Shown here piece after piece: positions 15,841-23,799 of a DNA stretch of 50,402 nt. This DNA comes from an uncultured Eubacteriales bacterium (GTDB lineage: Bacteria; Bacillota; Clostridia; Oscillospirales; Acutalibacteraceae), in contig CAJKBQ010000021.1 in the NCBI GenBank assembly GCA_905198155.1, positions 1-50,402 of the forward strand. Reading direction: 5' to 3'. The notes under the pieces were generated by a model. It did no database searches, had not been told where the DNA came from, and saw nothing but the letters and a program-made list of their open reading frames with translations. The position numbers and the translations under genes were made by a program. Each line of letters begins with the position of its first letter. Position 1 is the first letter of the stretch.

Positions 15841-17359
15841 ATGATTTGGGGGCGTGTATCCGCTGCGCCGCCAGCAGCCCGGACAGCGTCGCGCTCCGGA
15901 TATCCTGCGTTGCACGGAGGTCGTCGGCCATTGCGGCCAGCGTGGTCTGCGCTTCGGCGCGGATTTCAGCGTCGGGGTGCACGGTCAGGCGAATGACGGC
16001 GGGGACGGCGTCGGGACCCAGATCCCGCAGCAGGTCGAAATCGACCGTCGCGAGCGCGCCGGATTCAAAGTGCCGCACGTTCCACTCCGCGACCGTCCGG
16101 TTCGGGACGGCAAAATTCAGTGCCAGATACAGCGCAATCAGCGCGACCGCCAGCACATTCTGCACCGGGAACCGCACGAATTGCGCGGCGATCAGCCCGA
16201 TGAACACCAGCACCAGCCCGATCATGAACACGGATGTGTACAACCGCATCGGCGTCAGCCCGTACACGCGGATATACATCGCCATTTTGGACAGCGCCGA
16301 CCCGATCAGCACCAGCGTCTCCGCCGCCAGCAGTACCACCGCGCCTTTCATCACCGGGCGGGCGGCGTGCTGCGTCCGGAGCGCGAAGCAGACCAGCGCT
16401 AGGTTGATGCACGCGGCGGCCGCCAGCTCAAAAAATCCGCGCCGCGCGTATTCCGAGTAAATATAGTCCGACGGCAGGCGCCCCCACACGGCGGAAAACA
16501 GGTACCGGAACTGCACCGCGAAAAAACACAGGTAAATCGCCGCGCACACCGCCAGCACCGTCCCGACGATGACGGAGTCCAGCCGGTGGGCGTCGGATTT
16601 CTGCGCCGCAGGAGCGCCGTAGCGCGCGGTGTATGCCAGCGAAAACAGCAGGATCGCCAGCACTGCGCCCACCAGCAGATCCAATAGGATGTGCTCCGCT
16701 GCGGTGCTCCAATGCAGCGCCAGCCGGCTCAGCGCCTGGTCGAACGCCGCGTCTGCCGACCGCAGCAGCGCCAGCACCACCGCCGCCACCGGGACGGAAA
16801 TCAGTGCGCCCAGCGCCGCGCGTCCGACCGTCCGGCTGCGCTGGCCGCTGCCCGGCGCGCGCAGCGTTTTGAACGGTGCGGCCAGGTTCCGGAACGGCGC
16901 GGCCAGTCCGCTCGCTGCAAATGCCGCCAGCGCATTGTTCGCCGGCTGCCCGAACATCCGGCTCACCCGCAGCGCCAGCAGAAAATACAGCAGCAGGATA
17001 TTGCCCATTGTCAGCAGCGGGTTCGCAAACAGCGCGCAGCTCAGTGCCGTCAGGGCGATCGGGATGTCCAGCAGCGCGCCGCGCCGCCCGTCGAACGTTT
17101 GGCAGCCTTTGCCGTAGGCGAAGATCCCGCCGTACACCAGCGCCGCCAGCACGACCACCGAAACGCCCGGCGCGACCCACAGCAGCAGCTCGCACAGCGC
17201 AATCCCCAGCGCGGCCGCGATGAACAGCAGATGCTTTTCGTGCGCATCGGACACGAACGGCACGGGCGGCCGCGGCGCATATTGCGGGGCGGGCGGCACC
17301 GGCGGCACGAAATTCGGCTGCGGGGCGGGTTCCTGGGATAATTTGTTTTGTTCTTCCAT
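15839..17359 (-). CDS. DUF4173/DUF4153-type multi-pass membrane protein
   Basis: This 506-residue protein has a Pro-rich cytoplasmic N terminus (about 1-40) and then roughly a dozen hydrophobic spans. The motifs RYLFSAVWGRLPSDYIYSEYARRGFFEL and LTPMRLYTSVFMI are typical of the DUF4173 family, whose function is unknown. The C-terminal approximately 90 residues are soluble, with HEAT-like helices (DAVPAVIRLTVHPDAEIRAEAQ). The start is the ATG after GCGAGGGAA; the 24 extra codons upstream run into the promoter. It is transcribed alone from a consensus promoter. Confidence 0.8.
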   Translation of the reverse strand: MEEQNKLSQEPAPQPNFVPPVPPAPQYAPRPPVPFVSDAHEKHLLFIAAALGIALCELLLWVAPGVSVVVLAALVYGGIFAYGKGCQTFDGRRGALLDIPIALTALSCALFANPLLTMGNILLLYFLLALRVSRMFGQPANNALAAFAASGLAAPFRNLAAPFKTLRAPGSGQRSRTVGRAALGALISVPVAAVVLALLRSADAAFDQALSRLALHWSTAAEHILLDLLVGAVLAILLFSLAYTARYGAPAAQKSDAHRLDSVIVGTVLAVCAAIYLCFFAVQFRYLFSAVWGRLPSDYIYSEYARRGFFELAAAACINLALVCFALRTQHAARPVMKGAVVLLAAETLVLIGSALSKMAMYIRVYGLTPMRLYTSVFMIGLVLVFIGLIAAQFVRFPVQNVLAVALIALYLALNFAVPNRTVAEWNVRHFESGALATVDFDLLRDLGPDAVPAVIRLTVHPDAEIRAEAQTTLAAMADDLRATQDIRSATLSGLLAAQRIHAPKS

Positions 17360-17402
17360 TGAAATTCCCTCGCTTTCGTTTTTGGGGGTGGTTTCTGCTT
17401 CT

Positions 17403-17431
17403 ATTATAGCGCGTTGCATACTGAATGTCAA
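17403..17431 (-). promoter_or_regulatory. Consensus promoter of the DUF4173 gene
   Basis: On the minus strand, TTGACA (17426-17431) and TATAAT (17403-17408) are separated by 17 bases. Both hexamers match the sigma-A consensus perfectly. Confidence 0.9.
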
Positions 17432-17511
17432 GCATTTTTTATTGTTTTACGATAAATATTTAGCATCCAGCGCGATTTGCGCATTTCGAAAAAGTTTCGG
17501 AGCCGTTTCGG

Positions 17512-17540
17512 TTGATTTTGCCGATCAAAGCTGGTACAAT
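17512..17540 (+). promoter_or_regulatory. Promoter of the GH39 gene
   Basis: TTGATT (17512-17517) and TACAAT (17535-17540) are separated by 17 bases, about 38 bases before the start codon. Confidence 0.75.
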
Positions 17541-17578
17541 GATCGTAGCAGCAAAAAACGATTTTGGAGGAACCGACT

Positions 17579-18901
17579 ATGAATTCAAGCGCATTACACG
17601 TCAACTTTGCCCACACCCTCGGCAAAATCAAACCGATGCACGGCGTCGGCCAGCCGCCGTTTTACGGCATGAACTACAGCATGATGCACTACCTGACCGA
17701 AGCACACATCCCGTACACCCGGCTGCACGACGTCGGCGGGTCGTACGGCGGGTCGGTATATGTCGATGTCCCGAACATCTTCCGCGACTTTGACGCCGAC
17801 GAAACCGACCCCGCATCGTACGATTTTGCATTCACCGATGCGCTGATGGCGGAAATTGTGAAGGCCGGGTGCGAACCGTATTACCGGCTGGGCGTCACGA
17901 TCGAAAATTACCCGTATATCCGCGCGTACCGGATTTCCCCGCCGAAGGATTTTGCGAAATGGGCGCGCATTTGCGAACACATTGTCCGGCATTACATCGA
18001 CGGCTGGGCGGACGGGTTCCATTATGACGTTACATACTGGGAAATCTGGAACGAACCGGACAACCTGGGCATAGATCCGCTCAAAAACCAGATGTGGCGC
18101 GGCACCAAAGAACAATACTTTGACCTGTACCGCACCGCCGCAACGCACCTGAAAGCGTGCTTTGGCGACCGGATCAAGGTCGGCGGATTCGCGTCCTGCG
18201 GATTTTACGGGGTTGTACACAATCCGGAGGAGCAGCAGACCGATCCCAACCGGCCGTATTATATCCGGTTTTTTGACGACTTTTTGGACATGATCCGCAC
18301 AACCAACACACCGATTGACTTTTTCTCGCATCACAGCTACAATCCTCCGGAGCTGACGCGCCAAATGAATCGCTACGCCGTGCAGAAGCTGGCCGATGCC
18401 GGGCTGGGCGATGTTGAAATCCACCTGAATGAATGGCACCCGTACCCGTCCATCGAAAACCGCGGCTCTGCCCGCAACTGCGCTGCGGCGGCCGCGATGA
18501 TGCTGATTATGCAGGACGAACGCATGGACGTGATGTGCTTTTACGACGCACGGATCGGGCAAAGCTGCTACGGCGGACTGTTCAACCCGATGACGTGGCA
18601 GCCGCTGTGCACCTACTATGCGTTCCGGGCGTTCGGCGCGCTGTATGCGCTCGGGACGCAGGCGGAAGTGACCGTTTCCGGCGACGGGCTGTACGCCGTC
18701 GCGGCGACCGACGGCAGAACCAACGGCGTGATGATCGCAAACACCGGGGCAGCGCGCGTGCTGTCTACCGATCTGCCTGCCGGGATGCACGTTTACGCCA
18801 TTGACCCGGATCATAGGATGATTGAGGTCGGACTTTCCACATCGGAGCTGGAAATTGGGGAGAATCAGGTGCTGTATGTGTGCAGCGAAGCGGTAAACTG
18901 A
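17579..18901 (+). CDS. GH39-family glycoside hydrolase (beta-xylosidase-like)
   Basis: This 440-residue protein has a TIM barrel with acid/base Glu159 (YWEIWNEPDN) and nucleophile Glu285 (IHLNEWHP), as in GH39 beta-xylosidases. The C-terminal approximately 80 residues form a small beta domain. It lacks a signal peptide, so it would trim imported oligosaccharides in the cytoplasm. Together with the GH10 enzyme 5 kb away it suggests hemicellulose use. GGAGG lies eight bases before the ATG. It is monocistronic, with a MerR gene starting from its own promoter directly downstream. Confidence 0.85.
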   Translation: MNSSALHVNFAHTLGKIKPMHGVGQPPFYGMNYSMMHYLTEAHIPYTRLHDVGGSYGGSVYVDVPNIFRDFDADETDPASYDFAFTDALMAEIVKAGCEPYYRLGVTIENYPYIRAYRISPPKDFAKWARICEHIVRHYIDGWADGFHYDVTYWEIWNEPDNLGIDPLKNQMWRGTKEQYFDLYRTAATHLKACFGDRIKVGGFASCGFYGVVHNPEEQQTDPNRPYYIRFFDDFLDMIRTTNTPIDFFSHHSYNPPELTRQMNRYAVQKLADAGLGDVEIHLNEWHPYPSIENRGSARNCAAAAAMMLIMQDERMDVMCFYDARIGQSCYGGLFNPMTWQPLCTYYAFRAFGALYALGTQAEVTVSGDGLYAVAATDGRTNGVMIANTGAARVLSTDLPAGMHVYAIDPDHRMIEVGLSTSELEIGENQVLYVCSEAVN

Positions 18902-18930
18902 AATTTTTCGGATTTTTTTTGCAAAACCCC

Positions 18931-18961
18931 TTGACTCTGACGGTACGTCATCGATTATACT
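18931..18961 (+). promoter_or_regulatory. MerR-type promoter with 19-bp spacer and operator
   Basis: TTGACT (18931-18936) and TATACT (18956-18961) are 19 bases apart, the stretched spacing used by MerR activators. Inside the spacer lies the dyad TGACG-GTA-CGTCA (18938-18950). It should bind the MerR protein encoded directly downstream (autoregulation). The same operator core occurs at 28230-28243. Confidence 0.85.
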
Positions 18962-18985
18962 GGTACCCATGGGGGGCGAAAGACC

Positions 18986-19708
18986 ATGGAAATGCAAATC
19001 CACGCATTCGCGCAATGCGTCGGGGTCAGCGTGCGCACGCTGCACTATTACGACGAGATTGGGCTGCTGAAACCGACGCGCGTCGATCCGCAAAGCGGAT
19101 ACCGGTTTTACGACGCGCACAGCCTGGCACGGATGCAGGAAATTCTCTTTTTCCGCGAGCTGGATTTTCCGTTGAAGGAGATCCGGGCGATTCTTTCGGC
19201 GCCCGATTACGACAAATCCGCTGCGCTGCGCGCGCAAAAGCAGCTGCTGACGCTGAAAAAAGCGCGGCTGGAACGGCTGATTGCGGCGCTGGACGCGGCG
19301 GTGGAAGGGAACGAGATTTCGATGAACGTATTTGACAATCAGGCATACGAATCGCAGCGCACTGCATACGCGCAGGAAGCCGCCGCGCGCTGGGGCGATA
19401 CGGCCGCGTACCGGGAATTTACACAAAAGCAACCGTCCTACAGCGACCAGGCGCTGCTGGATCGGTGCATGGCCGATTTTGCGCAGTGCCGCGCCGCCGG
19501 TCATACACCGGACAGTCCGGCGGCACAGCAGTGCGTCCGCGCGCTGCAACAGTGCATCACGGATCACTACTACACCTGCACCGCCAAAATACTGGCCGGG
19601 CTGGGCGAGATGTACGCTGCCGATGCGCGCTTCACCGCGAACATCGATGCACACGGCGCCGGAACCGCCGCATTCATTCGCGACGCGATCCGCGCATTCT
19701 GTAAATAA
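18986..19708 (+). CDS. MerR-family regulator with TipAS-like domain
   Basis: This 240-residue transcription activator has a MerR winged helix at 1-70 (CVGVSVRTLHYYDEIGLLKP) and a coiled coil at about 75-110. Residues about 118-236 resemble the TipAS antibiotic-binding domain (AAARWGDTAAYREFTQK... ITDHYYTCTAKILAGLGEMY). TipA-like proteins bind thiopeptide antibiotics or other drugs and activate their own promoter. The promoter here has the expected 19-base spacer and a dyad. No efflux gene follows, since a terminator comes next, so its other targets lie elsewhere. Confidence 0.88.
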   Translation: MEMQIHAFAQCVGVSVRTLHYYDEIGLLKPTRVDPQSGYRFYDAHSLARMQEILFFRELDFPLKEIRAILSAPDYDKSAALRAQKQLLTLKKARLERLIAALDAAVEGNEISMNVFDNQAYESQRTAYAQEAAARWGDTAAYREFTQKQPSYSDQALLDRCMADFAQCRAAGHTPDSPAAQQCVRALQQCITDHYYTCTAKILAGLGEMYAADARFTANIDAHGAGTAAFIRDAIRAFCK

Positions 19709-19723
19709 GCGTGATTTTTGCGC

Positions 19724-19777
19724 AAAAATGCCGTACGGTCAATCCCGCAATGGGGTGGCCGTACGGTGTTTGTTTTT
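19724..19777. terminator. Bidirectional terminator (MerR / iscU)
   Basis: Two CCGTACGG units (19731-19738 and 19759-19766) pair with each other around a loop that has its own small CCC/GGG stem. A T-rich tail follows on the plus strand (TTTGTTTTT) and ATTTTT on the minus strand. Confidence 0.7.
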
Positions 19778-19793
19778 GCGATGCACAGTGGGG

Positions 19794-20249
19794 TTATGCG
19801 CCCTGCTCCGCGGATGCTTCGTCGTGCAGGTGGCAGCATTCGCAGTCTCCGGCACACAGTTCGTCCGGGTTGTACGCGATGCCGTGCTTGTCGTAGTAGT
19901 CGCGGATGGCGGCGCGCACCGCCTGCTCGGCCAGCACGGAGCAGTGAATCTTGTGCGCGGGCAGGCCGTCGAGTGCTTCGACCACCGCTTTGTTGGACAG
20001 TGCCAGCGCTTCCGACAGCGGCTTGCCTTTGATCATCTCGGTCGCCATCGACGACGTGGCAATCGCGCTGCCGCAGCCGAACGTGTTGAACTTCACGTCG
20101 GTGATGATCCCGTCGCGCACTTTGATATACATCTTCATGATATCGCCGCATTTGGCGTTGCCGACCTCGCCAATGCCGTCGGCGTCGTCCATCTTGCCGA
20201 CATTGCGCGGGTGCTGAAAATGATCCATGACTTTATCGCTGTATAACAT
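19794..20249 (-). CDS. iscU: Iron-sulfur cluster scaffold protein IscU/NifU-type
   Basis: This 151-residue scaffold assembles Fe-S clusters from sulfur delivered by the desulfurase encoded just upstream. The ligand cysteines are Cys34 (GNAKCGD, with the stabilising Asp36), Cys59 (FGCGSAIA) and Cys103 (HCSVLAE). The family usually ends near residue 125. Here the tail adds four Cys and two His (LCAGDCECCHLHDE, from 131), which could bind another metal. AAAGGA precedes the ATG. It is 24 bases downstream of iscS in the same operon. Confidence 0.92.
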   Translation of the reverse strand: MLYSDKVMDHFQHPRNVGKMDDADGIGEVGNAKCGDIMKMYIKVRDGIITDVKFNTFGCGSAIATSSMATEMIKGKPLSEALALSNKAVVEALDGLPAHKIHCSVLAEQAVRAAIRDYYDKHGIAYNPDELCAGDCECCHLHDEASAEQGA

Positions 20250-20273
20250 AATCGTTCATTCCTTTCGTTTTGC

Positions 20274-21461
20274 TCAAATGCGGTGCGGCTGTTTGCCGGA
20301 TTCCAGATCCTCCCACACCGGCGACATCGACCGCAGGTACGTTACGACGTCCGGCACCACTTTCAGGATGTGGTCAATCTGCTCGTCGGTGTTGTCTGCG
20401 CCGATCGACAGGCGCAGCGAGCCGTGCGCGATTTCGTGCGGCATCCCCATCGCCAGCAGCACATGGCTCGGGTCCAGCGAACCGGACGTGCACGCCGACC
20501 CGCTCGACGCTTCGATCCCCTGCGCGTCGAGCAGCAGGAGCAGGGACTCGCCTTCGATGCCCTCGAAGCAGAAGTGGACATTGCCCGGCAGCCGCTGCGT
20601 GCGGTCGCCGCTCAGGCGGCTGTGCGGGATTTTCGACAGCCCGTCGATCAGCCGGTCGCGCATTTGCGACACGCGGGCGGTGGTTTCTTCCATGTGTGCC
20701 AGCGATTCTTCAAACGCCGCCGCCATACCCAGCACGGCCGGGGTGTTTTCGGTTCCGGCGCGGCGGCCGCGCTCCTGCGAACCGCCTTCGATCAGACTGC
20801 CCAGCGGGACGCCCGTGCGCGCATACAGCACGCCGATGCCTTTGGGGCCGCCGAATTTGTGCGCCGACAGCGACAGCATATCGATGTGCGACGCCTGGAC
20901 GTCGATCGGGATGTGCGCCGCCGCCTGGACGGCGTCGGTGTGGAAATACACTCCGGCTGCGTGACATACTGCGCCGATCTCCGGAATCGGCTGGATCGTC
21001 CCGACTTCGTTGTTGGCATACATCACCGTCACCAGCGCCGTGTCCGGGCGAATCGCGTCGCGCACCTGGTCGGCGGAAATGATTCCGTTGGCCGGGATGT
21101 CCAGCAGTGTGACTTCGAAGCCTTCTTTTTCCAGCTTGGCAAGCGTGTGCAGCACCGCATGATGCTCAAACTTGGTAGAAATCAGGTGTTTTTTTCCTTT
21201 GCGCGCCCCGGCCAGCGCCGCCGAGCGGATGGCCTGGTTGTCGCTTTCGCTGCCGCCGGATGTAAAGTAAATCTCCCGCGGTTTGGCGTTCAGCCCGGCG
21301 GCGATGCGGGCGCGCGCGTCCTCCAGCACTTCGCGTACCTTCTGCCCGGCGGTGTGCAGGCTGGACGGATTCGCCCAGTATTCCGCCACCCCGCGCGCCA
21401 TCGCCTCGCGCGCCGCAGGCGACATTTCGGTGGTCGCGGCATGATCGGCATATACAAACAT
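20274..21461 (-). CDS. iscS: Cysteine desulfurase IscS/NifS
   Basis: This 395-residue PLP enzyme removes sulfur from cysteine to give alanine and a persulfide for Fe-S assembly. PLP-binding Lys202 lies in SAHKFGGPKG. His101, Asp176 (HTDAVQ) and the catalytic Cys324 in the flexible loop SSGSACTSGS are present, and the length is normal. The promoter directly upstream carries a perfect dyad over its start region, which suggests repression by the Rrf2/IscR-type regulator encoded upstream. The SD GGAAGGAG is about 11 bases before the ATG, slightly far. It is followed by iscU. Confidence 0.93.
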   Translation of the reverse strand: MFVYADHAATTEMSPAAREAMARGVAEYWANPSSLHTAGQKVREVLEDARARIAAGLNAKPREIYFTSGGSESDNQAIRSAALAGARKGKKHLISTKFEHHAVLHTLAKLEKEGFEVTLLDIPANGIISADQVRDAIRPDTALVTVMYANNEVGTIQPIPEIGAVCHAAGVYFHTDAVQAAAHIPIDVQASHIDMLSLSAHKFGGPKGIGVLYARTGVPLGSLIEGGSQERGRRAGTENTPAVLGMAAAFEESLAHMEETTARVSQMRDRLIDGLSKIPHSRLSGDRTQRLPGNVHFCFEGIEGESLLLLLDAQGIEASSGSACTSGSLDPSHVLLAMGMPHEIAHGSLRLSIGADNTDEQIDHILKVVPDVVTYLRSMSPVWEDLESGKQPHRI

Positions 21462-21490
21462 AAATATGACAACTCCTTCCGGAACATTGA

Positions 21491-21513
21491 ATTCCTATCG
21501 GTTACATAGGAAT
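21491..21513. promoter_or_regulatory. Likely IscR/Rrf2 operator at iscS
   Basis: The perfect dyad ATTCCTAT-N7-ATAGGAAT begins at the -10 of the iscS promoter and covers the transcription start. Its position fits repression by the Rrf2-family protein encoded next door. The assignment of the binding protein is inferred from context. Confidence 0.75.
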
Positions 21514-21540
21514 TATAGCATGAATCACCCACCAAGTCAA
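21512..21540 (-). promoter_or_regulatory. Promoter of iscS-iscU
   Basis: On the minus strand, TTGACT (21535-21540) and TATAAT (21512-21517) are separated by 17 bases. The -10 overlaps the dyad at 21491-21513 by two bases. Confidence 0.88.
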
Positions 21541-21567
21541 TAGGATATGCGCGATTTCAAAAAAATT

Positions 21568-22005
21568 TTATTTTTCGTCGAAATGCGGCGTCGGCACGCG
21601 GCGCGCGGTCAGGTCGGCAATCGAGATGCTGCGCAGGTAGCGGTCGATCAGCTGATCCAGCCCGGCCCACATCGGCAGTGTGAGGCACGCGTCGGCGTGC
21701 GCGCACATGGCTTCACCCGAACCGTCCAGGCAGGCCACTGGCGCCATGCTGCCTTCGGTCATCCGCATCACTTCCGCCACCGTGATCTCGGCCGCCGGCC
21801 GCGCCAGCCGGTATCCGCCCGCCGTACCGCGCTGGCTGTGCACCAGCTTGCCGCGGTTCAGCATTGCGACGATGGCTTCCAGGTATTTTTGCGAGATGTG
21901 CTGCCGCTCCGAAATCGCTTTCAGCGGCACCGGCGCTTCGCTGTCGTGCTGCGCCAGGTCGATCATCACGCGCAGCGCGTACCGCCCTTTGGTAGACACC
22001 ATCAT
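21568..22005 (-). CDS. iscR: Rrf2-family regulator, IscR-like
   Basis: This 145-residue regulator has a winged helix at 1-65 (KGRYALRVMIDLAQ, ISQKYLEAIVAMLNRGKLVHSQRGTAGGYRL). Three cysteines (Cys92, Cys101, Cys107) sit where IscR binds its [2Fe-2S] cluster. The first gap is C-x8-C rather than the C-x5-C of E. coli IscR, as in many Clostridial members. It probably senses Fe-S status and represses iscS-iscU through the dyad at 21491-21513. GGAGGGGG precedes two tandem ATG codons; either could start the protein. Confidence 0.88.
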   Translation of the reverse strand: MMVSTKGRYALRVMIDLAQHDSEAPVPLKAISERQHISQKYLEAIVAMLNRGKLVHSQRGTAGGYRLARPAAEITVAEVMRMTEGSMAPVACLDGSGEAMCAHADACLTLPMWAGLDQLIDRYLRSISIADLTARRVPTPHFDEK

Positions 22006-22046
22006 GGCGTCCCCCTCCTTTCGGGATTCAAAAATGGTCTGGACTT

Positions 22047-22075
22047 ATTGTACCACAAATCCGCCGCAAAAGAAA
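22047..22075 (-). promoter_or_regulatory. Promoter of the Rrf2 gene
   Basis: On the minus strand, a good TACAAT (22047-22052) has a weak -35 TTTCTT (22070-22075) at a spacing of 17 bases. Confidence 0.5.
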
Positions 22076-22103
22076 GCCTTTCGCCCGCAATTTGCAAAAA
22101 ATT

Positions 22104-22138
22104 CATGCAAAAAGCGCCTGCCGCAGCAAGCGCTTTTT
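22104..22138 (-). terminator. Terminator after the small Gly-rich gene
   Basis: Inverted repeat AAAAAGCGC (22109-22117) and GCGCTTTTT (22130-22138) encloses a 12-base loop. On the minus strand it ends in a T-run and separates the 59-residue gene from the Rrf2 promoter. Confidence 0.7.
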
Positions 22139-22144
22139 GGTGCG

Positions 22145-22324
22145 TCACTTCATCATATACGACACATTGCCCAGCAGTTCTTCCATCGCGTGAATGGCGC
22201 GGCGGCCGGTTTTTTTCATCCGGCGGCTGCCGCGCATCATCGAAGACCCCACCACGCCCACGGCGATTCCGGCCGCCATCCCGGCGCCCAGGCCTTTCAT
22301 GACGTTCGTAACTGTTTTGCTCAC
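22145..22324 (-). CDS. Small glycine-zipper membrane protein
   Basis: This 59-residue protein starts at GTG, nine bases after GGAGG. The longer frame from an upstream ATG has no SD. Residues about 9-30 (MKGLGAGMAAGIAVGVVGSSMM) are a Gly-rich membrane segment like those of YtxH-type small proteins, followed by a strongly basic stretch RGSRRMKKTGRR and a short amphipathic end. The function is unknown. It lies between the tuf terminator and its own terminator, so it is transcribed alone. Confidence 0.65.
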   Translation of the reverse strand: MSKTVTNVMKGLGAGMAAGIAVGVVGSSMMRGSRRMKKTGRRAIHAMEELLGNVSYMMK

Positions 22325-22456
22325 AAGCAAACACCTCCAGTAAAAATTGACCGCGCGAATCCAAAAGTACAGCAAGGGGATTCACCTCATTTCGTTCGGA
22401 ACAGGTGCGGCAGCAATAGTATGCCCGGCGCGCGGCGCAGATATCCGCGATGCAGC

Positions 22457-22485
22457 GCAAAAAGCGGCAGGCCGAAGCCTGCCGC
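22457..22485 (-). terminator. Terminator of the tuf transcript
   Basis: A perfect 9-bp stem GCGGCAGGC/GCCTGCCGC closes a TTCG loop (minus strand) and is followed by five Ts. Confidence 0.92.
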
Positions 22486-22509
22486 CTGCAAAAGCAATGT
22501 GCGGGGAAA

Positions 22510-23712
22510 TTACGCGTTGATCTTGGTCACAACGCCGGAGCCAACGGTACGGCCGCCTTCACGGATAGCGAAGCGGAGACCTTCTTCGATGGCGATCGGG
22601 GTGATCAGTTCGACGTCCATTTCGACGTTATCGCCCGGCATGCACATCTCGACGCCTTCCGGCAGAGAGATGACACCCGTCACGTCCGTGGTACGGAAGT
22701 AGAACTGCGGACGATAGTTGTTGAAGAACGGGGTATGACGGCCGCCTTCATCTTTGGTCAGCACGTACACCTGCGCGTGGAACTTGGTGTGCGGATGAAT
22801 GGTGCCCGGTTTGCAGAGCACCTGACCGCGTTCCACTTCGTTGCGCTGCACGCCGCGGAGCAGCGCGCCAACGTTGTCGCCCGCCTCGGCGTAGTCCAGC
22901 GTTTTGCGGAACATTTCCAGACCGGTAACAACCGTCTTTTTGCGCTCGTCGGTGAGGCCGATGATTTCGACTTCGTCGCCGACCTTGATCTGGCCGCGCT
23001 CCACTCTGCCCGTCGCGACGGTGCCGCGGCCGGTGATGGTGAACACGTCTTCGACCGGCATCAGGAACGGCTGGTCAGACTTACGATCCGGCGTCGGGAT
23101 ATACTCGTCAACCGCATCCATCAGCTCGAGGATCGGCTTGTACTCCGGCGCATTCGGGTCTTTGGAGGTGCTTTCCAGCGCCTGCAGCGCAGAACCGCGG
23201 ATGATCGGAATATCGTCGCCCGGGAAGTCGTACTCGTTCAGCAGTTCACGGATTTCCATCTCGACCAGGTCGAGCAGTTCCGGATCGTCAACCTGATCCG
23301 CTTTGTTCATGAACACCACGATATACGGCACGCCCACCTGACGGGAGAGCAGGATGTGCTCACGGGTCTGCGGCATCGGGCCGTCGGCAGCGGACACAAC
23401 CAGGATGGCGCCGTCCATCTGCGCAGCACCGGTAATCATGTTTTTCACGTAGTCGGCGTGGCCGGGGCAGTCAACATGCGCGTAGTGGCGCTTGTCGGTC
23501 TGATATTCCACGTGAGCGGTGTTGATGGTGATACCGCGCTCACGCTCTTCCGGAGCCTTGTCGATGTTCGCGTAATCCATGAATTCCGCGTCGCCCTTCA
23601 GCGCGAGCACCTTGGTGATCGCCGCAGTCAGGGTAGTCTTGCCATGGTCAACGTGACCGATGGTGCCGATGTTTACATGGGGCTTATTTCTTTCAAATTT
23701 CGCCTTTGCCAT
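22510..23712 (-). CDS. tuf: Elongation factor Tu
   Basis: This 400-residue GTPase delivers aminoacyl-tRNA to the ribosome. The G1 motif GHVDHGKT (19-26), the G3 motif DCPGHADYV and the G4 motif NKAD are present, as are domains 2 and 3, ending GSGVVTKINA. The length is normal. It is last in the rpsL-rpsG-fusA-tuf order, but it also has its own promoter in the fusA-tuf gap. AGGAGG lies before the ATG, and a strong hairpin terminator follows the stop. Confidence 0.97.
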   Translation of the reverse strand: MAKAKFERNKPHVNIGTIGHVDHGKTTLTAAITKVLALKGDAEFMDYANIDKAPEERERGITINTAHVEYQTDKRHYAHVDCPGHADYVKNMITGAAQMDGAILVVSAADGPMPQTREHILLSRQVGVPYIVVFMNKADQVDDPELLDLVEMEIRELLNEYDFPGDDIPIIRGSALQALESTSKDPNAPEYKPILELMDAVDEYIPTPDRKSDQPFLMPVEDVFTITGRGTVATGRVERGQIKVGDEVEIIGLTDERKKTVVTGLEMFRKTLDYAEAGDNVGALLRGVQRNEVERGQVLCKPGTIHPHTKFHAQVYVLTKDEGGRHTPFFNNYRPQFYFRTTDVTGVISLPEGVEMCMPGDNVEMDVELITPIAIEEGLRFAIREGGRTVGSGVVTKINA

Positions 23713-23765
23713 TGTGAAAAATCCTCCTTTAAGAACTGATTTTATGGCTTTTCGCCGTTTATCTT

Positions 23766-23794
23766 ATTGTATCAATATCCGGTACAAAATGCAA
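23766..23794 (-). promoter_or_regulatory. Internal promoter for tuf
   Basis: On the minus strand, TTGCAT (23789-23794) and TACAAT (23766-23771) are separated by 17 bases. They lie in the gap after the fusA stop, so tuf can be expressed above the rest of the operon. Confidence 0.75.
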
Positions 23795-23799
23795 GAGGT

